This document shows positions 28,697 to 37,220 of a DNA stretch of 64,000 nt, one piece after another. Under the pieces are notes generated by a model. It did no database searches and was not told where the DNA came from. It saw nothing but the letters and a program-made list of their open reading frames with translations. Position numbers and translations under genes: made by a program. Position 1 is the stretch's first letter. Every line of letters starts with the position of its first letter. Source of the stretch: Bacillus bingmayongensis (GTDB taxonomy: Bacteria; Bacillota; Bacilli; Bacillales; Bacillaceae_G); NCBI RefSeq assembly GCF_000299035.1, contig NZ_JH921518.1:966439-1030438 (forward strand), given 5' to 3'.

Positions 28697-29903
28697 GTCT
28701 ATCTCCTTCTTTATTTATCGGTACTTGAATGTAAATTTTCGTTCCCTTCATCTTTTCACTTACTATCTGTATTCTCCCCTCAATTAGGCGAACACGTTCA
28801 TTTAAGCCAATTAAACCATAGTGTCCAGGATTCTTCCCGATATACCCAGTATCAAAACCAATTCCATTATCTTCAATTTTGATTGTTAACATCTCAAAAT
28901 CATCCATATAATCAACTTTTATATTTACATCCGTTGCCTGTGAGTGCTTCGCAATATTCGTTAAACATTCACTTATTAAATATAAACAATGTTCCTTTAC
29001 TAAGCTTGAAATATGAGGGGGACTTTGAATATGAAATCTGACATGTATAGATGTAGCCTCAGAAAAGCGTTGAATTTCATCCTCTACCGCTTTATTAAAT
29101 GAATTAGTCATATAACGCAAATCATCAATAACCAATCTTGCATCATGTAAAGTTTTTCTCGCTCTTACCATCGTTTGTTGAATAATTTCTTGAGATCGCT
29201 TAGTATTCCCCTTTTGCATATGGGCATCTATTGCTTCCAATTGCATAATTAAACTCGCTAGACCTTGCGCTAATGTATCATGTAAATCCCTTGCCATTCG
29301 CTGCCTCTCATTAGCTAATGTTAATTCTTCCACCCTTATATATGCAGATTCTAACTCTTGAATATATCTCTGTATGCGATTACGCGCATCAAATTGCTGC
29401 TTATTAATATAGGCAAAAGGAACAATAATTGCTAGTACTAACAAGAACATAGAGATAAGAATAGATAATTTATTTACACCATAATTGACACTAATGGCAA
29501 CACAAAATATTGCATACATAAAAGTAAAGACTGCAATTACTTTGAATATCTTATTATACACATATAAACTTTGCGCAATTAAAATAGGAGCTAAACCAAC
29601 AAAAACCGCTATCGAAGCATGTGGTACAATAAATGCAGCGAAAAACACAATAAAGAGTTGAATAAAAAAGAAGTAAAGCAATTGACTCTTCTTTAATAAA
29701 CTAGCATACCAATGAAAAATAGTATGTATAACAATTACGATTGTAAAGAACAAGCTATCAATAGAAAAAAAGTTGTCACGCAATTCTAAAAGCATCGAAG
29801 CTATATACACGAGTGTTATCCATAAAACGATAAATCTTCTCGGAATAAACACCGCTTCTAATAAATTTGTATTTAAATCTATATTTGTATTTAATTTCTT
29901 CAT
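28686..29903 (-). CDS. Sensor histidine kinase (NarX/DesK/LiaS-like, HisKA_3)
   Basis: A 405-residue membrane kinase. The N-terminal half has about six hydrophobic helices (residues 25-165) and no large extracellular domain, typical of intramembrane sensors such as DesK. The HisKA_3 box RQRMARDLHDTLAQGLASL holds the phospho-His. The ATPase domain has ECLTNIAKHSQATDV, IKIEDNGIGFD and HYGLIGLNERV. It is the first gene of the kinase-regulator operon. The stimulus is probably membrane state or a hydrophobic compound (inference). Confidence 0.88.
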   Translation of the reverse strand: MKKLNTNIDLNTNLLEAVFIPRRFIVLWITLVYIASMLLELRDNFFSIDSLFFTIVIVIHTIFHWYASLLKKSQLLYFFFIQLFIVFFAAFIVPHASIAVFVGLAPILIAQSLYVYNKIFKVIAVFTFMYAIFCVAISVNYGVNKLSILISMFLLVLAIIVPFAYINKQQFDARNRIQRYIQELESAYIRVEELTLANERQRMARDLHDTLAQGLASLIMQLEAIDAHMQKGNTKRSQEIIQQTMVRARKTLHDARLVIDDLRYMTNSFNKAVEDEIQRFSEATSIHVRFHIQSPPHISSLVKEHCLYLISECLTNIAKHSQATDVNIKVDYMDDFEMLTIKIEDNGIGFDTGYIGKNPGHYGLIGLNERVRLIEGRIQIVSEKMKGTKIYIQVPINKEGDRHEV

Positions 29904-29973
29904 TTTCCACCTCCACCATTAGATTATACTATAAATCAATCTTATAACATCCTACACGGCAGCATTCTTAAAG

Positions 29974-30171
29974 GTGAAACAAATTAACAGCTATATCGAT
30001 TCAGTGTTTCAGAATCAAGATGCTTTTTTAGAGGAAGTCATTTCGTCCATCCAAGAAAACGGAATGCCTTCTATTTCAGTATCTCCCTCCTCTGGAAAAC
30101 TTCTAACGATGCTTGTATCCATTTCAGGGGCTAAAAATGTTCTAGAAATAAGGGATAATAAAGTTGTTTAA
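29974..30171 (+). pseudogene. Truncated O-methyltransferase, N-terminal fragment
   Basis: A 65-codon ORF from GTG 29974 carries MKQINSYIDSVFQNQDAFLE and SVSPSSGKLLTMLVSISGAK, followed by NVLEI, the start of a family-3 (SAM-dependent, catechol-type) O-methyltransferase just up to the first SAM strand. It then breaks off with an unrelated RDNKVV and a stop, where the glycine-rich SAM loop should follow. The full family is about 215 residues. No further methyltransferase sequence follows before 30215, so the gene was deleted from the middle. Confidence 0.7.
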
Positions 30172-30214
30172 GTCTAAGAAATTATTCAATACTCTCGCTC
30201 GATTGCTTAAAAAG

Positions 30215-30250
30215 AAAAAGCCGTAGCTATACAAATGCTTACGACTTTTT
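30215..30250. terminator. Terminator after the MerR gene
   Basis: AAAAAGCCGTAGC / GCTTACGACTTTTT with flanking A and T runs, 18 bases after the MerR-family stop. Confidence 0.78.
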
Positions 30251-30267
30251 CTATAATAAAGATGAAT

Positions 30268-31002
30268 TTAACTGTGTGACATAGCTTTCTTAATGTAGTT
30301 AGAAAGCTGTTTATCAATCTTATCTATCCCCAATTTCTCTCCTATTTTAGGATTCTCTTTATAATAACGTTCAGCTGCTTTGGATATCTCAGGATCTCTA
30401 AAAGTCAGCTTATTGAGGAGTTCATTCCATCGCTTTGCCAATTGCGTTACGTCTCGTTTTTCAGGTGGTGTTCCTTTCTCATATTCCACTTGTATCTTTG
30501 CAGTTATTTCGGCCCATTCACTTACATATTGTTTTCTTTCCTCTAGCCCCATTTGTTTGAACATCTTCTCCTGTTGCTCTTGGGTAAAATATTTATCTTT
30601 ACTCATATTAATCACCTCAATCAAATTTATAAATTGTTCTGCGCTTACTTCTTGTTGACTATTCAGCAACTCATATATTCTTTCCAACCGACTACATAAT
30701 TGTTCTTGTATTCGAATGTGCTCTTTTATACTTTCTAACTGTACTTTTATAACTTCGACCGGATTCAAATTTGGATTTTCCATCATCTCTTTCATTTCAC
30801 CCAAAGCAAAACCTAACTGTTTAAGTGACATAATTTGTTGTAGCTTGGCGATATCTGTTTCATTGTAAATCCTATGTCCCTTATCAGAAGACTGCGAAGG
30901 AGAAAACAATCCAATTTTGTCATAATGGTGGAGCATCCGTACCGTAAGTCCGGTTTGCTTAGCTAATTCTCCAACTTTCCAAGTTTTTTTATTCAGAATC
31001 AA
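30268..31002 (-). CDS. MerR-family activator with TipAS-like ligand domain
   Basis: The N-terminal MerR helix-turn-helix (TWKVGELAKQTGLTVRMLHH, YDKIGLFSPS) is followed by a dimer coiled coil and a C-terminal TipAS-like domain (YFTQEQQEKMFKQMGLEERK, about residues 130-240), which in relatives binds peptide antibiotics. Start codon is uncertain: TTG 31002 lies only two bases after GAGGGG, while an in-frame CTG six bases on has better spacing. A textbook MerR promoter with a 19-bp spacer lies just upstream, so it is probably autoregulated. The MFS exporter at 31614 could be a partner, but it has no such promoter that I can see. Confidence 0.85.
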   Translation of the reverse strand: MILNKKTWKVGELAKQTGLTVRMLHHYDKIGLFSPSQSSDKGHRIYNETDIAKLQQIMSLKQLGFALGEMKEMMENPNLNPVEVIKVQLESIKEHIRIQEQLCSRLERIYELLNSQQEVSAEQFINLIEVINMSKDKYFTQEQQEKMFKQMGLEERKQYVSEWAEITAKIQVEYEKGTPPEKRDVTQLAKRWNELLNKLTFRDPEISKAAERYYKENPKIGEKLGIDKIDKQLSNYIKKAMSHS

Positions 31003-31040
31003 CCCCTCATTTCGTACGAATTATTTTTGCCGGCAACACT

Positions 31041-31071
31041 ACTATACAACCTGACATCGTGTTAGGTTCAA
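31041..31071 (-). promoter_or_regulatory. MerR-type promoter (19-bp spacer) of the merR gene
   Basis: On the minus strand TTGAAC is followed by a 19-bp spacer containing ACCTAACACGATGTCAGGT (a MerR dyad) and then TATAGT. The overlong spacer is the hallmark of MerR-activated promoters and points to positive autoregulation. Confidence 0.78.
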
Positions 31072-31264
31072 GTACTCCTTTAAAACTTTTTTGCCTTTTA
31101 TATTAATTACAATTTTCATAACAAAGATGCCTTCTTATTTAAAAATCACGCCTGAATTTGGAACTATTGGCTAATGGTGTTTCTATAAAGTTTGATCAAA
31201 ACTCACTTAGCATTCTTTGATTAAAGGGATAAAACATCGTGACTCTATTTCAAGTCCAAAAATG

Positions 31265-31304
31265 GAAAAAGTCGATACCCTCGTAGTTGAGAATATCGAC
31301 TTTC
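31265..31304. terminator. Orphan hairpin
   Basis: AAAGTCGATA / TATCGACTTT stem in the merR-MFS gap, flanked by A and T runs. It has no adjacent gene; it may be left from a deleted one. Confidence 0.5.
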
Positions 31305-31360
31305 ATTTTCAAATTACTTTATTTTTCGTAGTACTTTAGACATTCTGATTAACATTCTTT

Positions 31361-31517
31361 ATAAAGTGAAAATTCCATCAATGGGGGTTTTCTTCATCCC
31401 CTACTGATGGTTAGTTGAACCAATCGGGCTTTTACGGACAGTTATCCCCCGCCTATCTTTCTCGTTTCTTTCTGAATCTTGAGGTGGGGGTCTTACTGCC
31501 CGTTAATGCGGGATAAA
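31361..31517 (-). repeat. bcr1 repeat (minus orientation)
   Basis: From ATAAAGTGAAAATTCCATCA to CCCGTTAATGCGGGATAAA. It has the two bcr1 hairpins (CCATCAATGGGGG / CCCCTACTGATGG and the CCCCC..GGTGGGGG stem) and the conserved AATCGGGCTTTTACGG. TTTAT/ATAAA is present at both ends, as known for bcr1. The rest of 31072-31360 holds no gene that I can support. Confidence 0.88.
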
Positions 31518-31518
31518 A

Positions 31519-31554
31519 AACCTCATTTTTCAGTGGCATCACTAAAAAATGAGG
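31519..31554 (-). terminator. MFS gene terminator abutting bcr1
   Basis: On the minus strand CCTCATTTTTT..AAAAATGAGG is followed by TTTTTTATCCCG. The T run merges with the bcr1 end. Confidence 0.7.
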
Positions 31555-31613
31555 ATCTAATTATTCAACAATATATGATAAATCTATTAACTTATCGAAT
31601 GAAAACCTTACTT

Positions 31614-33044
31614 TCAAGACTCCGTATCAGCTTCTGGAGCAATTGCCTTTTTGATAAATAGCGCAATAACGAAAGCAATACAACATAGGAATAAGGCAAA
31701 CCAGTAGGCATGGTGTACACCGACTGTCATGGCTTCATTCATTAACTGTTCTGTTACTGGAGTTGATTGTTTTTCAATATGACTTTGAGTACTTTGGGTC
31801 ATAATACTTACAAAGATAGAGACTCCAAGTGCTCCTGCAATTGGTTGCAAAGTATTTGCAATAGCTGTGCCGTGTGGATATAGATGCTTCGGTAATTCAT
31901 TTAATCCATTTGTTTGAGCTGGCATCATAATTGCTGAAATAGATAGCATCAATATGATATATACCATTATGAAAGACCATATCGGTATTGAAGGAGTGAT
32001 ATTACTAAAGAATATCATGACCCCAACCAACATAATTGTACCAGGAATTATTAATTTTCTAGGACCATATTTATCAAATAAAGTACCCATTACTGGTGAC
32101 ATCAAGCCGTTTAATAACGCACCCGGCAATAACAATAATCCAGCTACCTTTGCGGTGTATCCGAGAGGTCCTTGTAAATACATTGGCATTACAATTTCAG
32201 ATGCAAACATCGCCATAATAACAATAACAAAAAGACTGACGCCTCTTGTATAACTTTTATATTTGAATACACGAACATCCAATAGTGGTTGCTCTAATTT
32301 CAACTGGCGTAGAACAAATAGGACTAAGCTAATGATGCTAATCATGATAATAGAAATGCTTGTTATTGATAAGAAACCTCTTGCATGTTCTCCAGCACTA
32401 CTAAAACCATAAATCATTCCACCAATACCAATAGTTGAGAGAATAATCGATATAATATCTATCTTAGGACGTGTAACCTCTCCGACATTTTGTAAATATT
32501 TTAACGCAAATACAATTGAAAATAACACGAAAGGTATAACAAATAAGAATAACCATCGCCAACCGAATAAATCAACAATTACCCCCGATATAGTAGGCCC
32601 CAGTGCAGGTGCAAACATGATAACCAAACCAAAGGTCCCCATAATTTTCCCACGCACTTCAGGAGGATAAAGTAAGAGCAAAGCATTCATAATAACAGGG
32701 ATTAACACCCCTGTACCAATAGCTTGTACCATACGACCGATTAACAACATTGGAAAATTCACTGCACAAGCAGCAATCATTGTTCCAATTAAAAAAATAG
32801 TCATAACACCTATAAACAATTGTCTTGTAGTGAACCATTGAATTAATGATGCGGAAATTGGCATTAAAACACCCATAACAAGCATAAACCCAGTTGCCAG
32901 CCACTGAACAGTTGGAGCATCAACGTTGAATATAGTCATTAACTTAGTTAAAGCAATATTCAATAAGGTTTCGTTTAATATTACGAAAAATGCACCAATG
33001 ATGAAAGTTATTAATATTACTCTAGAATTAATCTTCTTTTCCAT
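31614..33044 (-). CDS. DHA2-family MFS multidrug exporter (EmrB/QacA type)
   Basis: A 476-residue, 14-helix drug:proton antiporter. Motif C-like LGPTISGVIVDLFGWRWLF and the N-terminal NETLLNIALTKLM (motif D1) mark the DHA2 family; GRMVQAIGTGVLIPV is also typical. TCGGAGGGACTTT precedes the ATG. It stands alone between repeat-rich spacers with its own terminator. Substrate unknown. It lies between a TipAS-like MerR gene and a secondary-metabolite cluster 3 kb away, so a role in export of that product is possible but unsupported. Confidence 0.88.
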   Translation of the reverse strand: MEKKINSRVILITFIIGAFFVILNETLLNIALTKLMTIFNVDAPTVQWLATGFMLVMGVLMPISASLIQWFTTRQLFIGVMTIFLIGTMIAACAVNFPMLLIGRMVQAIGTGVLIPVIMNALLLLYPPEVRGKIMGTFGLVIMFAPALGPTISGVIVDLFGWRWLFLFVIPFVLFSIVFALKYLQNVGEVTRPKIDIISIILSTIGIGGMIYGFSSAGEHARGFLSITSISIIMISIISLVLFVLRQLKLEQPLLDVRVFKYKSYTRGVSLFVIVIMAMFASEIVMPMYLQGPLGYTAKVAGLLLLPGALLNGLMSPVMGTLFDKYGPRKLIIPGTIMLVGVMIFFSNITPSIPIWSFIMVYIILMLSISAIMMPAQTNGLNELPKHLYPHGTAIANTLQPIAGALGVSIFVSIMTQSTQSHIEKQSTPVTEQLMNEAMTVGVHHAYWFALFLCCIAFVIALFIKKAIAPEADTES

Positions 33045-33337
33045 AAAGTCCCTCCGATATTTCCACCATAAACAAATATAATGAGAGGTAATCCATTATT
33101 TAAAGTGCCTTCTGAAATAGTCTCATTTGCCACGGCTTGTTTATTTTGCAGATAATATATCTTTCTAATTCCTTATAAAACGCAAAAATATTTTACATCA
33201 TTCCTTATTTAATTTATCCCAACTCCTTCTCTTAGTTCTTCAAATAATTTGGGCAAGACATAACCTTAATTATCAATCCATCACGTTCTCTGCACTTTTT
33301 ATTTTTTTACCACCATACCGCTTCCCTTCAAATTAGA

Positions 33338-33363
33338 AAATCACAGGTAATCTGCCTGTGATT
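33338..33363. other. Hairpin
   Basis: AATCACAGG / CCTGTGATT with a short loop, in the spacer upstream of the MFS gene. No T run. Bases 33064-33337 hold no gene that I can support. Confidence 0.4.
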
Positions 33364-33453
33364 CAGAGTAAAGGGGAATAAACCCATCCTTATGCAATTA
33401 AAAGGAAGCCAAAATAGCCGTCACAAAATTAACCTGCTTTTACTGATTGAACT

Positions 33454-33860
33454 ACCCACACCTACCTCCAAACGAGCTTGAGGTGGGGGATTCTCCTGTT
33501 TCTGCCAAGGCAAAAACAGTTCCTCTCGTTCAACAAAGAGGATACAACGATATAGAGTTCGGTAGTGTCTTTATGTGAGACAATCCATTCTATCTTCCAA
33601 CGACAGGAAAACAAAACAGGTACAGCTACTTTTTCTTATATCGAGGGCAGAACACTTTGTCATGCATCTTACGGTTCCAACGTTTTTCCTGAACAATCGT
33701 TTGAAATGCAAATCGCTTCGCCCGATTACATGTTTCGATTGTCTATGTGACTGCATCTACCATCTCATGGGGGAAATCTGTCTTATAGATCCGTTTCGAA
33801 AAATACGCTTTCTTCACCTGTCTTTACCTCATTTTATTTGATAAGATTATTATACACTAA
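33454..33860 (-). mobile_element. IS200/IS605-family relic (tnpB start plus right end)
   Basis: Read on the minus strand, a tnpB N-terminus with in-frame stops is followed directly by a structured right end: CTGTTTTTG..CAAACAG-like and CCTCT..AGAGG hairpins, then the subterminal stem CCCCCACCTCAAG pairing with the region GGAGGTAGGTGTGGG. The whole middle and end of tnpB are gone, so this is a collapsed, non-autonomous copy. Confidence 0.7.
33571..33817 (-). pseudogene. tnpB (IS605 OrfB) N-terminal fragment, degraded
   Basis: From GTG 33817, after GAGGTAAAGACAG, the frame reads MKKAYFSKRIYKTDFPHEMV, then DAVT and a TAG stop at 33743-33745. It continues in the same frame as TIETCNRAKRFAFQTIVQEK and RWNRKMHDK before a further stop. 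This is the start of an IS605-type TnpB (RNA-guided nuclease family). No catalytic RuvC part remains, so it is non-functional. Confidence 0.72.
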
Positions 33861-33950
33861 AACAAACATATGTTCTATAAAAAAAGAGACGTTTTCTTTA
33901 AAAAGAAAAAAACATCTTAAATAGATGCTTTTATGTTAAAAGTAGACCAA

Positions 33951-33988
33951 AATAAAGAGTGTCCTACTGCCTGTTAATGTGGGATAAA
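33951..33988 (-). repeat. Internally deleted bcr1 fragment
   Basis: ATAAAGAGTGTCCTACTGCC and CTGTTAATGTGGGATAAA join the two ends of a minus-oriented bcr1 with most of the middle missing. The flanking GAGTGTC (33957-33963) can pair with GACACTC (34017-34023). Confidence 0.6.
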
Positions 33989-34146
33989 GTTTATTTGCTT
34001 TAAATCAAAAAGAAAAGACACTCTCATGAGTGCCTTCTCTCCGACTTGATAACCACTTTAATTTTAATAATATGTATGGACTCCCATCCACTTACTATTT
34101 TACCATATTTATCTCCTTGCAATGTTGAGAAAGTTAAAAGAAGCCG

Positions 34147-34187
34147 AAAAATCCCCTTAAAGTATATCTACTCTAAAGGGATTTTTA
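34147..34187. terminator. Terminator beside bcr1
   Basis: AAAAATCCCCTT..AAAGGGATTTTT stem, directly left of the bcr1 copy at 34190. On the minus strand it would be the original ybjQ terminator, now displaced 150 bases by the repeat. Confidence 0.65.
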
Positions 34188-34189
34188 TT

Positions 34190-34346
34190 TTATCCCGCAT
34201 TAACGGGCAGTAAGACCCCCACCTCAAGATTCAAAGAGAAACGAGGAAGATAGGTGGGGGATCAACTGCCCGTAAAAGCCCGATTGGTTCAACTAATAAT
34301 CAGTGGGGGATGAAGAAACCCCCCACTGATTAAAGTTTCACTTTAT
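34190..34346 (+). repeat. bcr1 repeat (plus orientation), near-consensus
   Basis: TATCCCGCATTAACGGGCAG, stem CCCCCACCTCAAG..ATAGGTGGGGG, CTGCCCGTAAAAGCCCGATT, stem AATCAGTGGGGG..CCCCCACTGATT, then AAAGTTTCACTTTAT. TTTAT is present at both ends (34188-34192 and 34342-34346). The right TTTAT contains the stop codon of ybjQ. Confidence 0.92.
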
Positions 34347-34654
34347 ATACGTACAGCAGTACCACTTACCGCAACCATTAACATACCATCGCGAACAACC
34401 TCGTAGTCTACATCAACGCCAACAATAGCGTTTGCTCCTTTTTGCTGTGCAAGTTGTTTCATTTCTTCCATTGCAATATCACGTGCTTCTTTTAATTTAC
34501 TTTCATATGCACCAGCACGGCCACCTACAACGTCACGAACAGAAGCAAATAAATCACGAACAATATTTGCACCCATAATCGCTTCACCATTTACAATATC
34601 AACGTACTCAATAATTTCTTTTCCTTGAATTCCAGATGTTGTTGTTACAATCAT
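34343..34654 (-). CDS. ybjQ: YbjQ-family (DUF74, UPF0145) protein
   Basis: A 103-residue protein starting at ATG 34654 ([20 protein letters not shown]), eleven bases after AGGAGAG; the extension to 34684 is not needed. [38 protein letters not shown] and [15 protein letters not shown] mark the UPF0145/YbjQ family, a pentameric fold of unknown function sometimes called heavy-metal-binding. The final codons VRI and the TAA fall at the edge of a bcr1 repeat, whose TTTAT supplies the stop. Confidence 0.9.
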   Translation of the reverse strand: MIVTTTSGIQGKEIIEYVDIVNGEAIMGANIVRDLFASVRDVVGGRAGAYESKLKEARDIAMEEMKQLAQQKGANAIVGVDVDYEVVRDGMLMVAVSGTAVRI

Positions 34655-34785
34655 TACTGACACTCTCCTCTTATGTATGAACATTTCTTATGGCTTTATT
34701 ATTACATTAAAAAAGAAAATAAACTATCTTATAACCTTACAGAAATGTGACAATTTTGTAAGGATTAATATATATCATTTTCCTA

Positions 34786-35586
34786 TTAAACACTCGCTCT
34801 ATCTTTTCGAATCTCAATTGTACGTAAACTATAAAGGAACAACGCTATTCCTAACATTTTTTCATTCTTAGATGCATTGGAACCGAATGCAATAGTAGGC
34901 ACATTAAGGCCCATAAACCTTTCGCTCCATTCTATCGGCATGTACCCTTGCTTACCGATTGCTAGTGTACGTCCGTCTATTGTACGGAGCGTACTTTGGA
35001 TAAAATCAAACTCCACTTCAACATCGGACAACTTCGTTTCTTTATTCGTCATTAAAGAACCACGTATCGCACCAAACCCTTGTATCATCTTTTCTTTAAA
35101 CATACCAATTTGGTTATAATTTGAATCATAGATTACCCAATCATACCTGTCCGCTTCCGTATGAAAATAAGCAAGAATTTCCCCGCTACTCGTTTCTAAT
35201 CCATACACATCTCTATTCCCTAAAAAAGGGATCACTGAAAATAGAATGTTAGATGAAATGATCTTTGTTCCAGCAACATATCCCCCATCAGGATGGTATA
35301 AACCAAATTGTGCATTCCGTTTCGGTAATTTTAATACGACGAACGTATCAACATCCCAAAACGTTACATTACTTTTCACCGAATTCTTCTCGATCGTATT
35401 TCCTTTTCGCAGTTGCCAAAATCCAATTCCGAGGAAAACAGAAGAAACAATCAAAATAAAGATAACCTGTCCCCAATCCACCATTCCCCACGTTCCATAT
35501 ACACACCATAGTACATATAGAAAAATAACTGTTCCGATTAGAAGTTTAAATCTTCCTTTCCGTTTATAATAATCAAATAATTCCAT
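34786..35586 (-). CDS. Membrane protein with two N-terminal helices and a beta-rich domain
   Basis: A 266-residue protein. Two hydrophobic helices (residues 15-31 LLIGTVIFLYVLWCVYG and 39-57 VIFILIVSSVFLGIGFW) are followed by a cytoplasmic beta-rich domain with repeated strand patterns (FGLYHPDGGYVAGTKIISSN, WVIYDSNYNQIGMFKEKM, STLRTIDGRTLAIGKQGYM). The layout resembles tubby/LURP/scramblase-like domains. This is a guess from the pattern of strands. AAGGGGTAGAGATGCAGAA precedes the ATG at a long spacing. Function unknown. Confidence 0.6.
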   Translation of the reverse strand: MELFDYYKRKGRFKLLIGTVIFLYVLWCVYGTWGMVDWGQVIFILIVSSVFLGIGFWQLRKGNTIEKNSVKSNVTFWDVDTFVVLKLPKRNAQFGLYHPDGGYVAGTKIISSNILFSVIPFLGNRDVYGLETSSGEILAYFHTEADRYDWVIYDSNYNQIGMFKEKMIQGFGAIRGSLMTNKETKLSDVEVEFDFIQSTLRTIDGRTLAIGKQGYMPIEWSERFMGLNVPTIAFGSNASKNEKMLGIALFLYSLRTIEIRKDRASV

Positions 35587-35660
35587 TTCTGCATCTCTAC
35601 CCCTTATTTGTATGTCTCAACTATTAATGTATCAAAAATAGATTAAATTCCCTAGAAAAA

Positions 35661-35692
35661 ATGGCTTCGATGCAATATCGAAGCCATCTTTT
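35661..35692 (-). terminator. Terminator after a small membrane peptide gene
   Basis: On the minus strand ATGGCTTCGAT / ATCGAAGCCAT is followed by TTTTTTC, seven bases after the stop of the 44-codon ORF. Confidence 0.75.
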
Positions 35693-35698
35693 AAGATT

Positions 35699-35833
35699 TT
35701 AACTAACATGTATTTTATAAAGTTTATTCGCCTTAAATCCAAAGAAAAGAAATAAGATAATCGCCGCTGGAATGAATAGCCAGGCGATACTCCTCATAAG
35801 TGCAAACGGAGTTTCAAATAAAAAAGAAGCCAT
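35699..35833 (-). CDS. Possible small single-helix membrane protein
   Basis: A 44-codon ORF from ATG 35833. It has a hydrophobic core, RSIAWLFIPAAIILFLFFGF, and a basic tail (KANKLYKIHVS), as expected for a small membrane protein with the C-terminus inside. A strong minus-strand terminator directly after its stop suggests a real transcript. Against it, GGGAGGAG lies about 20 bases upstream, and a hairpin with T run (AGAAGC..GCTTCTTTTTT) overlaps the start, which could itself be a terminator. Confidence 0.4.
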   Translation of the reverse strand: MASFLFETPFALMRSIAWLFIPAAIILFLFFGFKANKLYKIHVS

Positions 35834-36091
35834 ACCTTATTGATATAGCTTCTCTCCTCCCGAACATATCATTAAAATATGTTAAACTACATTCATTTTT
35901 GATATTTCATCTTATTTCTTTTATATATACTACAAAATGCCAGATAACTTAATATAACAAATCTCAAATATCTACTATTGGCATAAAATTATTCCTTCAA
36001 ATAATGCTACACTCTAAGAGAATTGTTAAACTTTTTTCAAATATCATTAAAACTCCAAGTCATGAAATTTCTTTCCTAAAGTCAATTAAAG

Positions 36092-36118
36092 AAAAAAAAG
36101 AGAGCCTTAGCTCTTTTC
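36092..36118 (-). terminator. Terminator of the biosynthetic operon
   Basis: On the minus strand AGAGC-TAAG-GCTCT is followed by CTTTTTTTTC, about 105 bases after the accA stop. It marks the 3' end of the 19-kb operon. The remainder of 35834-36224 has no supported gene. Confidence 0.78.
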
Positions 36119-36224
36119 CTTCCAACAAATTATTTTATAAATATAAGGGGAAGTCTCATCTCTATCTACATGAATACGACATTGAACTGATAATGTTGAG
36201 GTGCTCTCCCCTAGACTCAATCCT

Positions 36225-37220
36225 TTACAAGGCATTTACTATACGTATTTCATCATGAATAGCTTCTGGAGTAGAAAACTCTCCGATTTGTTTATATTTT
36301 TGATAGCGTTGTTTTAGTAACTCTTCTTTCCCTAACCACATTAGTTCATTTAAGGATTCCTTTACAACTTTTTTAATTTCCCCTGCCTGTGCTTTGACAT
36401 TATGATGGGCGCCTCCATTTACTTCTGGAATCAGTGTATCAATAACGCCTAATTCCTTTAAATCATGTGCCGTAACTTTCATTGTTTCAGCTGCTTGCTG
36501 TGCTTTTGAAGCATCTTTCCAAAGAAGTGCTGCCGCACCTTCCGGAGAAATTACCGAATATGTTGAGTTTTCAAGCATGTGAAGATGGTTACATACCCCA
36601 ATTCCTAATGCTCCTCCACTACCACCTTCTCCAATTACCACACTAATCACTGGTACTGTTAAAGCTGCCATTTCAAAAAGGTTATTTGCAATAGCTTGGC
36701 TTTGCCCTCTCTCTTCAGCAGCTTTACCTGGATAAGCTCCCTTTGTATCAATGAAGGTGATAATAGGGCGTTGGAATTTTTCAGCTTGCTTCATAAGTCT
36801 AAGCGCTTTTCTATAGCCTTCTGGATGAGGCATACCAAAGTTTCGATATATATTTTCTTTTGTACCTTTTCCACGTTGATGTCCAATAACAGTTACTGGC
36901 ATACCTTCAAATCTTGCAATACCACCAACCATAGCTGGATCATCTCCATATGAACGATCCCCATGTAATTCTAAGAAATCTGTGCATATTTCTTGAATAT
37001 AATCAAGAGTAGTTGGCCGATTAGGATGTCGTGAAATTTGCACTCGGTCCCAAGGCTTCATTTGTTGATAGGCCTCTTTCTGTAGTACACGTAACTTGTT
37101 ATCTAATTTCTCTAACTCTTCAGATAAATCAAACCCTGTCGTTTCCATATACGTTCTCAAACTTACGATCTTTTCTTTTAACTCTACAATTGGAAGCTCA
37201 AAATCCAAATAATTTTTCAT
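36225..37220 (-). CDS. accA: Acetyl-CoA carboxylase carboxyltransferase alpha subunit
   Basis: Transfers the carboxyl group from carboxybiotin to acetyl-CoA with AccD, making malonyl-CoA. The 331 residues match Acc[79 protein letters not shown] and [13 protein letters not shown], the oxyanion region. It overlaps accD by four bases. It is the last gene of the biosynthetic operon; a housekeeping acc set presumably exists elsewhere, so this one is dedicated to the pathway (inference). Confidence 0.93.
   Translation of the reverse strand: MKNYLDFELPIVELKEKIVSLRTYMETTGFDLSEELEKLDNKLRVLQKEAYQQMKPWDRVQISRHPNRPTTLDYIQEICTDFLELHGDRSYGDDPAMVGGIARFEGMPVTVIGHQRGKGTKENIYRNFGMPHPEGYRKALRLMKQAEKFQRPIITFIDTKGAYPGKAAEERGQSQAIANNLFEMAALTVPVISVVIGEGGSGGALGIGVCNHLHMLENSTYSVISPEGAAALLWKDASKAQQAAETMKVTAHDLKELGVIDTLIPEVNGGAHHNVKAQAGEIKKVVKESLNELMWLGKEELLKQRYQKYKQIGEFSTPEAIHDEIRIVNAL

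Noticed and set aside
33565-33841. Plus-strand and alternate minus-strand ORFs of 60-88 codons over the IS relic
   Set aside because: The tnpB reading on the minus strand explains the sequence; the others are out-of-frame readings of it.
36004-36258. 84-codon plus-strand ORF downstream of accA
   Set aside because: It overlaps the operon terminator and the accA end and has no ribosome binding site.
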